A stretch of 64,000 nt of DNA from NCBI GenBank assembly GCA_963970005.1, contig CAXAMN010000001.1:2020724-2084723 (forward strand). Reading direction: 5' to 3'. This DNA comes from Durusdinium trenchii (Eukaryota; Sar; Dinophyceae; Suessiales; Symbiodiniaceae). Under the pieces are notes generated by a model. The model did not search any database and was not told where the DNA came from. It worked only from the letters and a program-made list of their open reading frames with translations. This document shows, piece by piece, positions 29,601-41,600 of this stretch (position 1 is the first letter of the stretch; each line of letters begins with the position of its first letter). The position numbers and the translations under genes were made by a program.

Positions 29601-32600
29601 TGTCTAAGATCTCCGCCTTGAACTTACTCTGAATGACCGTGGCCGCCAAGGCACCAGGCTCATTCTGCCAATCCCCACCCACAATGAAGGGAGCTCGTAG
29701 ATGACCCAGGTAGGTGAGAAGGTGTGCCAAAAGGTCGGCATTGTGAGGTGACTGCAAAGTTTCATCGTGTCATGCCGCTGCAAACCAACAGACATCCAGC
29801 CATTGCCTTCTTGGAGGTAGTGATCGAGATGGGTCAAATGCCGATTGCCATGCAAGGTGAGCATGCCTCCCGTGGTCCCTCCTCGTCCAGTATCAGCAGC
29901 CGGAAGACCATGCGTTTTCCAGCCTCTTGCAGTGAAGTATTGCTGGGCTTCGTTGAGCTTCTTGGGGCCCAAATGAGTCTCTTGCAAAAAGAGAAGGTGG
30001 TCTCCTTTGGTCCAGATCCAGTCCTGAACGCGAGCGCCAAAGAAGGTCACGTTCCCAAAGATGAGGCGCAAGGTCTCGTAGTGATGCTTGGCCCTCTTGG
30101 GCTGACTGGGTTCCAAAGCTTCAACGGCATCTGCCACAAGCTCACCCTGGTTGTCATGAATCAGCCAGAGTTGGACAACCTCCTTCCGCTGCTGATCCGA
30201 AATGTTGGACATGGGGACAGGATACTGGTCATCATCAGCAAACCAGTAGGTGTTGTCCATGGCATGGATGCACACATAGTGCCCGTTCTCATGCCCTTCT
30301 CCTTGATGCAAAACCAGGCTGACAATCCTGTAAGTGGCCATATGAACATGAATTCCATCCTCCGAGAAGGGAATGTTGACGCTGGTGGAGAAATCCAAAG
30401 GCCGGTCATGCTTGGTCCATTGCCCCTGTACCAAAGCCGACCGTTGAAGGTGCAGGATGAGGCCATCGGGAGCCCCATAAAGGTATTGCCCTCCTTCTTC
30501 GTCAGCCCACAGGTTGACAAGCTCATCCAAGGAGATGGCCGCGTCTCCCGGTGGGAACAGCATGTTGAGGGGAACTTGTTCTCTGTCCTCAAGCCGTCCG
30601 TCAAGGTGAACATGGAAAAGCTTGCCACCGAAGAAGGTGCTGTCCGCAAAATTCCACAAGAGGCCTGCAAAATCCCCAACATCCGCTTGAGTACCTTCTT
30701 GGAAGTGTTGGAGAATATGGTGCATTTGATCCAAATTGCTCAGCAGGGATGGTTGGTCGGCCCCCAGAAATTGCCGAACCGCACCATGTGTCCGGCCCCA
30801 GGCAATGGACTGGTCTTCAGCATGAGCCCCTGCCCAGCTCCAGCATCGCAGGACCGCATTGGCAAAACACATGTTGTGCGGGTTGGAGAGGATGCTGGTC
30901 AGAGCCTGAGCCACAACATAGACGTTAGTGGCAAGATGTGGAACATCACCTTGAACCGCAAGGAGCTTGTGGAGTGTGTTTTCCATCCTTCTCAAATCAA
31001 ACAGAAATTGACGGTTGATGTCATCGTCCATGAGATCCACCAGAAGAGCAGCAAGCTTGGCCTGTGGGGTCCCGTCAACTGCAGCACCCCGAGAGGTCTG
31101 CGCTGAGGTAGAGGAACTCGGTGCCCCGCGGCGAGCCCAACTGCTCTCTGGCCCCAAGGGAGGGTCGGAGTGTCCCCCCCTCAACTTGAAAGGAGGAGGC
31201 TGTCGCCAAGGACCATAGCCCCCGCGGCTACCCTTGACTCGTCTCGAGCCTCCAGCTGCAAAAGAATCAACCAAGTTGTCAAAAACCCCGCAACTCGATT
31301 GAGAAACCCTGTGTGGCTGATGGCCCGCATCAGCAGCCCCGAAAACACAAGAAGCAAAGTGCCAAAGGGAGGCATCCCTAGGCATCAGGTTACCCACACT
31401 GTTGGACCTCCTCCAACATTTTGCGTCGCTTGTTCTCGTCCTCAGTGATGGGAGCCGGAGGGCGCTTCAGCATCGTTGTGAGCTGGGCCTTCTGGTCCTC
31501 TGTCAAACTGACCCCAAGGGTCGTAATGAAACCTGCCACTGCATTGGGCACAGTGTCCTCCATGGACTCCCCTTCATGGAGCTCAGTGGCCGGCTTGCTA
31601 GTGTTGACCAAAGCCATGTAGGCCGCAGAAGTGGTGTGAAGGGCCCCTTGTTCAGCCTCCAGCTTGGTTTGTATGGTCTTCATCTCCTCAAGCATGTCCC
31701 CATAGGTTTTCTTGGCATTGTCCAGCTTCTGTTGCAGGACTTGCTTCTTGTGGGACAGGTCTCGAAGATGTGACACCTGTGCCTTGAGCTTCATGGCCAT
31801 GTCTTTCTCCGTCTCTGGTGGAGGTTTGGTGATCTTCTCCACCAGATCCTTCACTGCAGTGGGCAGCTGGGCCATGTTCTCTTTGAGGACACTCGTCAAG
31901 TCATCAGCCTCCACGGTGGGCGGAGCGGGCTTGATGCCAAGCTGTTCTAGCTGTTGCTGCAATTTGGGGCCCAAGCTGCCCCACGAGCCCATGAGAAGGT
32001 CGGTGGTGGCCTTGTGTACCTGTGTGATTTTGGATGCCCAGCCCCCGCCTAGGCCAGGCGGGGGTGTGATGGGCTTCTGGCGAGGAGCATGTCGACCCCG
32101 GGGTTGAGATTTCGAACGGTCTCGAAAACCTTGAGCTGGTTGCCTCCAAGCCAGGCCGCATTTGCGGCAAACATACCCTTCAGCCACCTTGTCTTCCCAA
32201 ATCCAATTGCTGCAATCCGCGCCTCTGCAGCACTGGTAGGAGCGGGCCCACGATCCTCTGGTCATGTTGTCCAGCAGAAAGGTGTGGCCTCCCTTCTTGG
32301 ACTCCAGAGCGATGTTCTTGAAGTCGTGAAGTACCCAGCGGGCCGGGAAACCGCTCTTGAGCCGAGAACTTGAGCCAAATACATGTACACTAGTATGTAC
32401 ACTGCATATATATATATATATGTGTATATATATATATATTCTTATTTTTGGTTGGTAAACTGCACCAAGTGGTACACAAACAGTTCTTAGCCCAGAAGGG
32501 GCTGGGATTTGCATTGAACATAGAGAGAGGGACTGTTGGGAGACCTGCATACAGGGCCGGTTCTAGGGCTCCAACTAGCTCCGTTTCGAAGATCGGGCCT

Positions 32601-35600
32601 GGGGCGGGTTCCTTGGAAGTCCAACCAGATATGGTTGGAGCCGGATTCACATCTCAAAACCACTCAAGATGCCCATCAACACATATCACAATTTGGAAAT
32701 GGTCTTGCAGATCCCTCGTTTGATAGGTCTCGAGGTACAAGGTCCGGTTCGATCCCACCGATTTGCGATGCGTTTGCATGCATTTGCTTCATCAACTCAA
32801 CAGATCCGCAGTAGTTTGAAAAGGCTTTTGGATGCTTTTGGAGGATTTGGTTTTCTGGAGACAGCCCTACCTTAGTGAGACAATGCGGAGGATGCCATCT
32901 TGACGAACATGCTTCCAACGGGCCAGTATAATTCTCCTGCAGTGCGAATCAACACCACCGGTCATACGTTTGTTCTCTTCGAGGCCAATATCCTCAGGCA
33001 GAGCTTTGCTGGGTTCAGGAGACTTGCAGTTTTTCTTGCGTCTTCGTCCCCTGGTAGACGAAGAAATCGACACGGAGGTGCGAAGACGCAGATGCGATCA
33101 CGGAGGTGAGGTTCTTTGGGATCCATGATGCCAATTTGTTGGCCCTTTTGGAAGACGCAGATGTGTGTTGTGTGTTTTGCTCATTGCTTTTGGCTTTTGT
33201 GGAGACTCCGTCCCATCACGCGGCGTGTTAGGGCGTATTGGTGGTTGCGAATCTGCCCTCCTAGTTCATTTGATAAGTCTACTGTGGCAAACTGTGGCTA
33301 TCTCAGGGAGGGACCTATGCGACCTATGCATACCCCGAACCTTGAAGACCTTGTAGAACTGTGCGACAATAGTGGGCGTGGTCGCTACCCGAGATGAGTT
33401 CAGCTTTTCGTATGAGCATGTTTAAGGCAACTCTTCATGTTATTATCCGGTGCCAACATCTGCGGAAGACTCAACCCACCTGGAAAGGCGGCTAGCCTAG
33501 TCCAAATATGTCAGCATGTTTTGTGAGGATAAGAAGAAAGACATGGGGAAAATGTAGCACTTCCTTTGTCAGTTGAAATCATGTGGTTCTGTATCACCAG
33601 CATTATCAAAGCAGTCTGTATGTTTGTGTCACCAACGATTCCTTCCATGAGTAAAATCTGAAGATAAAGCGTTTTGGAACGGGTGTGTAGCCTTTAGGCT
33701 CCACCAACATAATCCAACATGCATATGTTCGTAGGTTCATGCCCTGCATATCACTGCTTGCTTCCTCCAAAAGAGCCCAGTGGGAATCCGTAGAACAAAC
33801 CCTTCGCACTGGTCAGAGACTTCAACCGATTGTTCCGAGCAAACCTTTCGTACGGGACTGAGAATGACACGCCATCCATTTGGCTCAATCATCAAACAGG
33901 TGCGAGTGCTCGCGGCAGGGTTGGGGACTGTGCGTGTAACCATCGCGTTCCTGATCTGAAGTCCACATCTCGGACTCTCGCATGTAAGAAAATGCATGCT
34001 GTTACGAAGTAATAGTGTCTTTTACAAACGAAACAACAACGGATGAGTGTAAACAAAGTAGTGGGTGTGCACTGGTAGCCATTTTGGCTCAAGACTTGTG
34101 GCCCCCCCACGTTTTTCAAGTCCTCCCACGTTTTTCAAGTCCGCCATGGATGTCATGGACGTGGACAAAGCCCCCGAGGAGGGGGATGGTGCGGGGGGGC
34201 TACACTACAACCCGGAGCTGGAGGCCGTGTTCATGGAGGAAAGCTTCAGTGAGTTGGCAGACAGGGTCCGGGAGGTGGAAGCCATGAGGCAAGATGACAA
34301 AGGTGGGAGGTCTGGCCTACAGAGATGTACTCCCCCCCACTCGACTGAAGCCGTGGAAGAGAATCCGCTGGATGTCAGCCCCTTGTTGCGGCTGAAGAGA
34401 ATGGTGGACAGTGCCCGGGCTACCTCGTCGTCAACGGCTACAGCCACCAAGGAAGAGGAGGTGAATGCAGATGAGCTTGGGATGATTCAGAATGAGCAGC
34501 AAAAGTTGAGGAAGTTCATCCCGGAGCATCTCAAGATTCCATGGGAGAGAGGTTTTGCTGGAGTGGTCTTGAACCAAGGCGTCAACATCCTCCCTCTTGA
34601 GTGCCTGCGTGAAAGTACAAGGAGTGCAAAAGCAATGGACATCGAAGTTGATCCGCCCAGCAAGCCACAGGAGCCATCAAAACTACAGCCAAGCTTCGTC
34701 ATCAAGGAGAGTGGAAAACTTCCCTGGGTCACTGGTTGGCTGGTGGTTATTGCTGAGGCAGGCAGGCACTCGAGAGCAAGGAGTATGGTTGAGACCAATG
34801 GAGAAGAAGTGCTCGATGATATTTTTGCCAAAAAGAAGAACGGCACTTTGCAAGTGAGGCTGAGCGCATTGATGCTATACATTAGGCGGGCTCGTGCCAA
34901 GGGCTATACAATCCCTTCCCGCTCGACGAGGACCAGTGCTACCAGTACGTTGATCAGTTGAGGCGGGATGGGGCACCAACGACCAGGGCCAGCAGTTTTC
35001 GAAGTGCTCTGGCGTTCTGCAAGGGTACAATCGAGCTCGATGGTGTGGACGACATCCTGAGGAGTAGCCGGATTGCTGGGTCTGCCCACAGAAGCTTCCT
35101 AACCAAGAGGGTGCTGAGACAGAGAGATGCCTTGACAGTGCACCAAGTGTCAATACTCGAGAGGGTAGTATGTGAACAGGCGTTCCCGCTTCAAGATAGA
35201 ATCTTTGCAGGGCATTGCTTGGTCTGCGTCTATGGGCGGCTGAGGTTCGGTGACAGTCAGGGCATCCAGCACGAGCCACAAGTGGACGGAGGATTGGTTG
35301 AGGGTGGGACGTCCACCCGCAAGACTGACTCGATAGCAGGCAGAGCTTGCAGGATCCTGCCAGTTGTTGCACCGGAAGTCGGTGTGACAGGGACAGCTTG
35401 GGCGGTGGCACTGCTGAAGCTTAGAGACATCAGTGGCCCTGGTAGGCCTTTCCTACCGACGCCCGTGCCAGGTGGTGGTTGGAGTTCTGCCAGGCTGTCA
35501 ACCTCTGAGGCAAGTGTGTGGCTTTGCGAGGTCCTGGGGCCCGGACAGCTCAGCAATGTGGGGGCGCATTCACTCAAGGCCACTACACTGTCCTGGACGG

Positions 35601-38600
35601 CGAAGTACATGGTGCCAGAGAAAGTGAGGCGCTTGATGGGCTATCACGTCAAGCCCAAAGACAAGTCAGTGCTGGTGTACAGCAGGGATGCGCTGGCCAC
35701 AGGCTTGGAAGCCCTGACCCGGATCATCAAACAGGGAAAGTTTCGCCTTGATGCTCCCAGGAATCAGAGGTTTGCGGGGTTGGATCCGATGCCGTGCGAG
35801 ACTCAAGAGGGCAAGCAACGAGATGAGCAAGAAGAAGAGCTGCTGCCTGACCCTGAGGAGAAAGTGCAAATGCATGAGGTCCCAACACCTGAGAAGACGT
35901 CGTACCGCCTGGTCTCCATCGAGCAGACCTCAAGTGAGAGTGAGGAGACGGTGGACAAGGCCCGAGAGAGTGAGGACGAGAGGGACTTGGAGGCGGTGGT
36001 GCACAGTAGACTTGGTCCTCTGAAGAAATCCAACATAGATTTGTACAGGCGCGGCATGACAGGGACCATTCACCATGGCAGCGCTGTTGAGGGGAAGTTG
36101 GCATGTGGCAGACCGATTTTCGCAGTAATGTTTAAACTCAACGATGAAGTGCACGGCCTAGGAAGTAGATGTAAAGTGTGCGAAGGGTACATCAGGTGAA
36201 GTGCCTGAGAGACCAAGCGGAGTAAAAAGAAGGAGTGCAGCATGGGTGAGGACAAGAAAGTATAAGTAAGTAAGTAGCAAGTAAGTGAGAGTCAAGTGCA
36301 TGTGTGAGTGAAGTCAAAGCAAGTGCAAGTGCAAGTGAGCAATGGGAGTAGTTCCCGGTCGTTGACCGTGTGCCGGGTAGTCCGGTTCAGGTCAAGTTGG
36401 ACAGGGACGTCCTGTCGATGGATGTGCGCCGCAACAGGACCGCCTGGAGAGTTGAGAGGACGATTGAAGAGCTGTGTGTGGTATAGTCACGTTGACTAGG
36501 GAGCACTGAGAGTCAGCGTTTGAAGTGTGCGTGTACATGTTGTTTCACAGAGCAAGTTGGTGGCTCTGACGCGTAGGCCGGGTGCGAGTTGAGGCCTGGT
36601 GCCATGGCCACCTTGACAGAGTCAGCGGCCGTGTTTGAGGCCAAGTTGAAAGACATAGGCCTGGACGCGCGCAAAGATGAGATGGCGCGCAGAGGGTGGA
36701 TAACCCTGTCCACCTTCACATTTGCGAGCACGGGATCGGGCGATGACACAGCCTTCGTAACTCAGGTGGTGACACCAATCCTTGGCAGAGCGGATCACCC
36801 AGACCTGCCAAAACTCAGGAAGCTACACCATGAGGCCTACACCGTGGTGGCGGCTGAGTTGCGACAGAGGTTGGAGGGTACCCAAGAAGCAGATGGCTCG
36901 AAGACAAGGAAGTTGCCGCCAGTGGAACGAAAGACAAGGTGGGCACAGCTCAGGGCGACATATGCCCACCTCCAGATCAGTGACCAGCTGGAGCCTGCGC
37001 ATCATGTGGTGGACACACTCCATTCGATGAGGGTGGATGGAGAGCTTCGCTACATGGCCCCTCACGAGATTCCCACTCGTGATCAGGAGTTGCAGAACAT
37101 CAAGACGGAAGAGCTGATCAAGAGGGACGCAAGTGGACACCTACGGGCCCATGACGAGACAAAGATGCCAGGTGCCGATACCAGAACAGACTTGAGGTTG
37201 AGGCAGGCATACACCCGCAGGGGGGCTCGCCTTGGAAGTCGCGGACGTGATGACTTACACGATCCATGAGAAGCTCGTGGATAAGCTCTTCCAAGAGTAT
37301 CAAAGAGAGGTCTGGGCTGGCTACAGTCAAGTGACATTGGCCCAGCTCACTGCAGCCGACCGCAGGGCATGGAAGCTGATGAGTGAAGAAGTGCAGGGGG
37401 ACCTGGGTCGGAACCATGCAGGAAGGCGCATGGCGGACGTCGCCTTGGAGCGTGTCATCCTGGACCCCGCCTTCGTGACGCTTCTGCTGCCACTACCTGG
37501 CAACAAGTCAAGTGCCAGCAAGGAGGTGGCGCAGCAGGAGACCGAGCAGGTGGGCGTGGGCAAGCGCAAGCTTGCAAAGGAGAATCAAAAGCTCAAAGAG
37601 CGCCTGAAGGAAGCTGAGGCCAAGAAGAAGAAGAATGAAGTGCTCCACTATGAAGAAGACAAAGGAGCAGCCCCAAAGAAAATGCCAATCAAGATGCCAA
37701 AGGAGATGTGGGGCTTGACTCCTATGAAGCAGGGCGAACGCATCTGCTATGGCTACAACATGGCCACGTGCAAGGCCAAAGATGGCAAGTGCACCAAGGG
37801 ACTTCACATCTGCGTGAAGTGTTGGAAGCTGGGGCACGCCGCGGTGAAATGCTGGAGCCCCTGAGCAGATGAGGAGGCAGCTGAAGTCTCCGCGGAATCG
37901 GGGTCTGACAGGAGATCTCGACCTGATCCCGAACCTTGTGCAGCAAGCTTTTTCACCAATAGGTGTAGCTCTGACAGACAAAGTGAAAATGTCAGCGGCG
38001 TAGTGCCGCAAACGTTTGAGTTGTTTGCAGGGTCGTGCAAGTTATCCAAGTGTTTGAAGTTGCATGGTTTTTCAGCAGCAGGAATTGACCACAAGAAATG
38101 CATGAACCGAGTAGGACCTTGTATAGTGTTGGATTTATCCAAACCAAGTAGTGCCAAGTTCGTCAAGGACAAGATCGATCGTGGACACGTCTTCTTCATA
38201 CCGATGGCTCCCCCGTGTGGTACAGCGTCGAGAGCAAGGGACAAGCCAATCCCGATGTGCTTGCAGCGTAGGGGAGTACCGTCCCCGCCACCTTTGAGGA
38301 GGACAAGCAGACTTCACTACTGCACAACTGCGAAGCACTCCGACAGCTCGAAGTGAGATGTGATGGATCCCACGCTGAAAAAGTTGGTCAGTAAGATAAG
38401 TCGCTGGATGGTGGTTGGAGGTACGACACGGCAAGTGAGGCCGAGTATCCATTGCTATTGTGCCAGCGAATAGCTATCATCGTGAGCAAGTTGGCTCATG
38501 ATCGGGTGCTTCCAGCCGTCCAGCTAGAACCCAGAGCTACTCCACTCGCTGCCCAGGCCACCACTCAGTGGAGAGTTGCTGCAGGCCGGCAACCCAGAGG

Positions 38601-41600
38601 CAGGCGAGCCGTCCCAATGCTGCCTGAAGATGGGCAGCGCGTGCACCTTGACGTCACCCAACCCGACGAAGTTGCACAAGTTTTGCAGTGGCATGGTCGT
38701 TCCCATAGTCAAGTACAGCTTGCTGGACGCTTTTTTCCCTGCAGTACCCGCATTTTGCACCATTTCCCATCCAATTCACGGGGAGAAAACGGGGATGACC
38801 AGGAAGTCTGGGAAGCAACCATCAGAGAAGTCAAGCGTGGTGGCTGGAAGGACCCCTATCAGCGGACCAAGTGAGTGAGAAGGTGGGGCCTTTGTGGACC
38901 CCAAGCAGGAGGTTTGGCATTGTACAAGGCCATAAAGTGAGGAACATAATGCCATCAGCCACTTGTGAGGCCAGATCAAATAGATGGCATCTAGTGAGAT
39001 TCTGAAAAATGANNNNNNNNNNACACAGGTCTCCGGTAAGGTCTTAGTGGTATCCCTTTTCCATCCATTGGTGCCAGGTCTGCGCGCGATACGTGCAGGG
39101 CTGGATTGATGGGAATGGGGTCATGCACCCGCCGGGAGGCCCAAAGCTTCAGGAGACAATAGGCGTCACATTCATTGAGGCCAACGGAAGGGTTAGTGCG
39201 CAGAAGGAGTTTTGCAAAAAACTATTGTACTAACATCATGGAATGCGCGGGACATTCGTGGAACCCGGGGCTATTCGTGGACGTTTTGTGGAATGGTGGA
39301 CCAGTAGGAAAACTGACTGCAACAAAATCCCAGAAATCTTCGTAGAACATCGCAGAAGGTTGTTTTGATGCACCAACTTCGTATAAGCGATTTTGGCTGG
39401 GCCTTCACAACTGAGGCCTGGAGGGGAGAAGCAGGTCCAGGACGCGTGCAGGATGGAGGGTGCAGGCAGGATTTCTCTGTCTCGAGTTCTCCGCTCACAA
39501 GCCTCAACAGTTTTCTATATACTCCTCAGATCCGGCGGGGCGCAATCCCAAACTCCTTCGATTCAAGGTCAAATGATCATCTAAGACCTAACATCAACCA
39601 GCATCACAACGGGGTTCATTTGACACGGCCCATCGCAACAGCATCTACATTTGACAGGCTGCGAGGCAGAGACAGCAGATAGTGGACGCGGTTGTCCGGG
39701 CCTGGGATCGACCGCGTTGCATTGCATTGACAGGATGTTGAAAACAGATTTGATGGTTTTGATGCTGAAATTTCGACGTGAAACGGACATTTCAAGACAG
39801 TTGAAAGACGGGGTGATGGTGTTGAGTTGCGACCTCGGCAAGTCGCGGCAAGTCACCTACTATATAGCTGAGGCCTTCAACATGAGCGAGGGATTCAGGA
39901 TGTACATGGAATTCCAGTCGGGGGCCGAGATTTTCTCGTGTGGACAGGTCTGGCGCCGCAAATCTCTAGGCTTTGGTTTCAGCAACGCAGAAGGGGTGGA
40001 TTGTGGACACCTGTGAAAAATACCATGTTCTTTGCTGTGAGTGCGTTCCCCTTAATAAAGTCTCCGTGACGCGCAGGTGATCCGCAAACGAAACCAGGGT
40101 AGGTCCAGGGGGGCCCTAGCTCTGACATACCAAGACGACCCATGTAGGACATGTTTAAACACAGGAACGAGCGATCAGTTTGTTGTCCCACATTGCCAAA
40201 TCACTTGTTGCTGGTTTTGGAATCTCAAACAGCATCTCAAGAAAGGAACACCCACCCAATGTGACTAAGTTGGATTCTCCTCCTCGGCTCCGGTTTGCAG
40301 CGACGTCCGCCCAGACAGCGATGAGGAGGCCATGAAGTACAGTAGAGTGAGGCCGGGCGTTATGGGGATGGCGCCGTCGCTTCCAAGGGTTTCACATACT
40401 CTGACATTGGTTTGCTGTTAACTCGAACAGAAAGGCAAAGAGTCCAAGCATTTGTAGGTGTTTGAACAAATTGGTTTCACATTTGACTGCGGAAGCTAGT
40501 TACTGCATTAGCCCTTTACTGCAAGAACGGTAAGGTGCAAGGGTCCGAAGAACAGAACTGTTTAACAAACGCACTAGCACTTTACCAAAGCTAAGGAAAC
40601 CTGTTTTGGGGGATATCATGCGAACAACCACCATGGAAACAACAAAAGGAAAAGTGGAGTCACAGCGCGTGCAAAAGTTTCCATCCGCGCAGGTACAGAA
40701 GTTTGCGCCCAAACTTCCATCCAGTCGATTTCCCTAGCTTCGCTGGCGTGACTAGGAAATCGACCGTCACGCATCTGAGCCTGATAGGTCGGCCTTGATA
40801 GCTCCCCTGCGACTTGAAAGTTGAGAAAACCAGAAACTCTTAGTTACAGAGGTGGACACACACACAGAACGCCGATATCGGCGCTCTGGGGGAACTCACT
40901 AATCACCTAAAAAGCCTTAGAACGAAAGGAAAGAAAGACAGAAAGGAAAACGCAAAGGAAAGAGAGAAAGATAGGTGTAGTGACAAGGCCCACTAGTTAC
41001 GAAACCTGCTAGTTACTGACTACTTAGCCGCATGAATTAAATGCACTAGTTAGCGAGCGGGACGTACGTCTTAAACCGCCAGGGTAGCTAGGAGTAGAAA
41101 AGGAGAAACAGAAGGAAAGGTACCGACGCACAAGTGTGTCGAGTACCATTCCCTCTGTTACCCTAGATAGCGGGTGGGATAGAAACACGAATTAGGTTGC
41201 AAGGTGGGGGGGCGTGGAAAGACACAAGAACTGTAACGCGTCCGATCTCAAAGTGGTCGTGGTTGGAAAAGTGAGACAGCGCATTTGTGAAAGTGAAATC
41301 AAGCTGCAAACATGAACGTGAATCCGATCAAAGAGAGTGGAATTGCCGTGAAGCCCGGCGGCATAAGTTGCAGGGAATACAGTGGTGAAACCAAATCCGT
41401 TAAGAGAATCCAAGGTCTGGTGGAGACGGTCGAAGCAGTTACACGAGTTCCGGGTTCTTTGTACAGTAAGTAAGGGGTCAGTTCAGATGCTTAATTTTCC
41501 TGTTCACATGGCAGCTCAGCTGCCCCGAAAGATCCCCAGTTCAGACGAAAAAGAGAGAGTCTGGTGTTAGTGCACAGCTTGTGAAGTGGTGAAAAGTACA

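Larger units (their letters stand above)
25592..32376 (-). mobile_element. Non-LTR retrotransposon (LINE), near full length, with USP-like domain and DinoSL 5' end
   Basis: A 6.8-kb minus-strand element bounded by a perfect 13-bp duplication. Its 5' end is GGCTCAAG-TTCTC-GGCTCAAG, two partial DinoSL copies. Its 3' end is a 12-base A tail (25592-25603 as T). It has a zinc-finger/coiled-coil ORF1. A second frame carries, in order, a ubiquitin-specific-protease-like domain, an APE-type endonuclease, a reverse transcriptase and Cys-rich zinc motifs. Three single-base frame breaks (near 29760, 28480 and 27610) split ORF2. No stop codon interrupts the frames otherwise, so it is a young copy, or the breaks are base-call errors. 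Confidence 0.95.
34075..38880 (+). mobile_element. Decayed tyrosine-recombinase (DIRS-like) retroelement
   Basis: Begins with a DinoSL relic. It contains, in order, an unknown amino-terminal region fused by frameshift to a tyrosine recombinase, a gag-like protein with a Cys/His cluster, and a C5-methyltransferase-like domain; further fragments follow up to about 38.88 kb. DIRS elements carry these enzyme classes together with RT and RNase H. No RT block is seen here, so it is deleted, diverged, or beyond the gap at 39,013. Terminal repeats were not identified, so the right-hand limit is open. Confidence 0.72.

Noticed and set aside
29724-31106. 460-residue + strand open frame
   Set aside because: Antisense shadow of the LINE ORF2, whose minus-strand frame carries the USP and endonuclease motifs.
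40925-40975. Purine-rich GAAAGGAAAG stretch as a possible array
   Set aside because: Irregular, with no constant unit or spacer; simple sequence.
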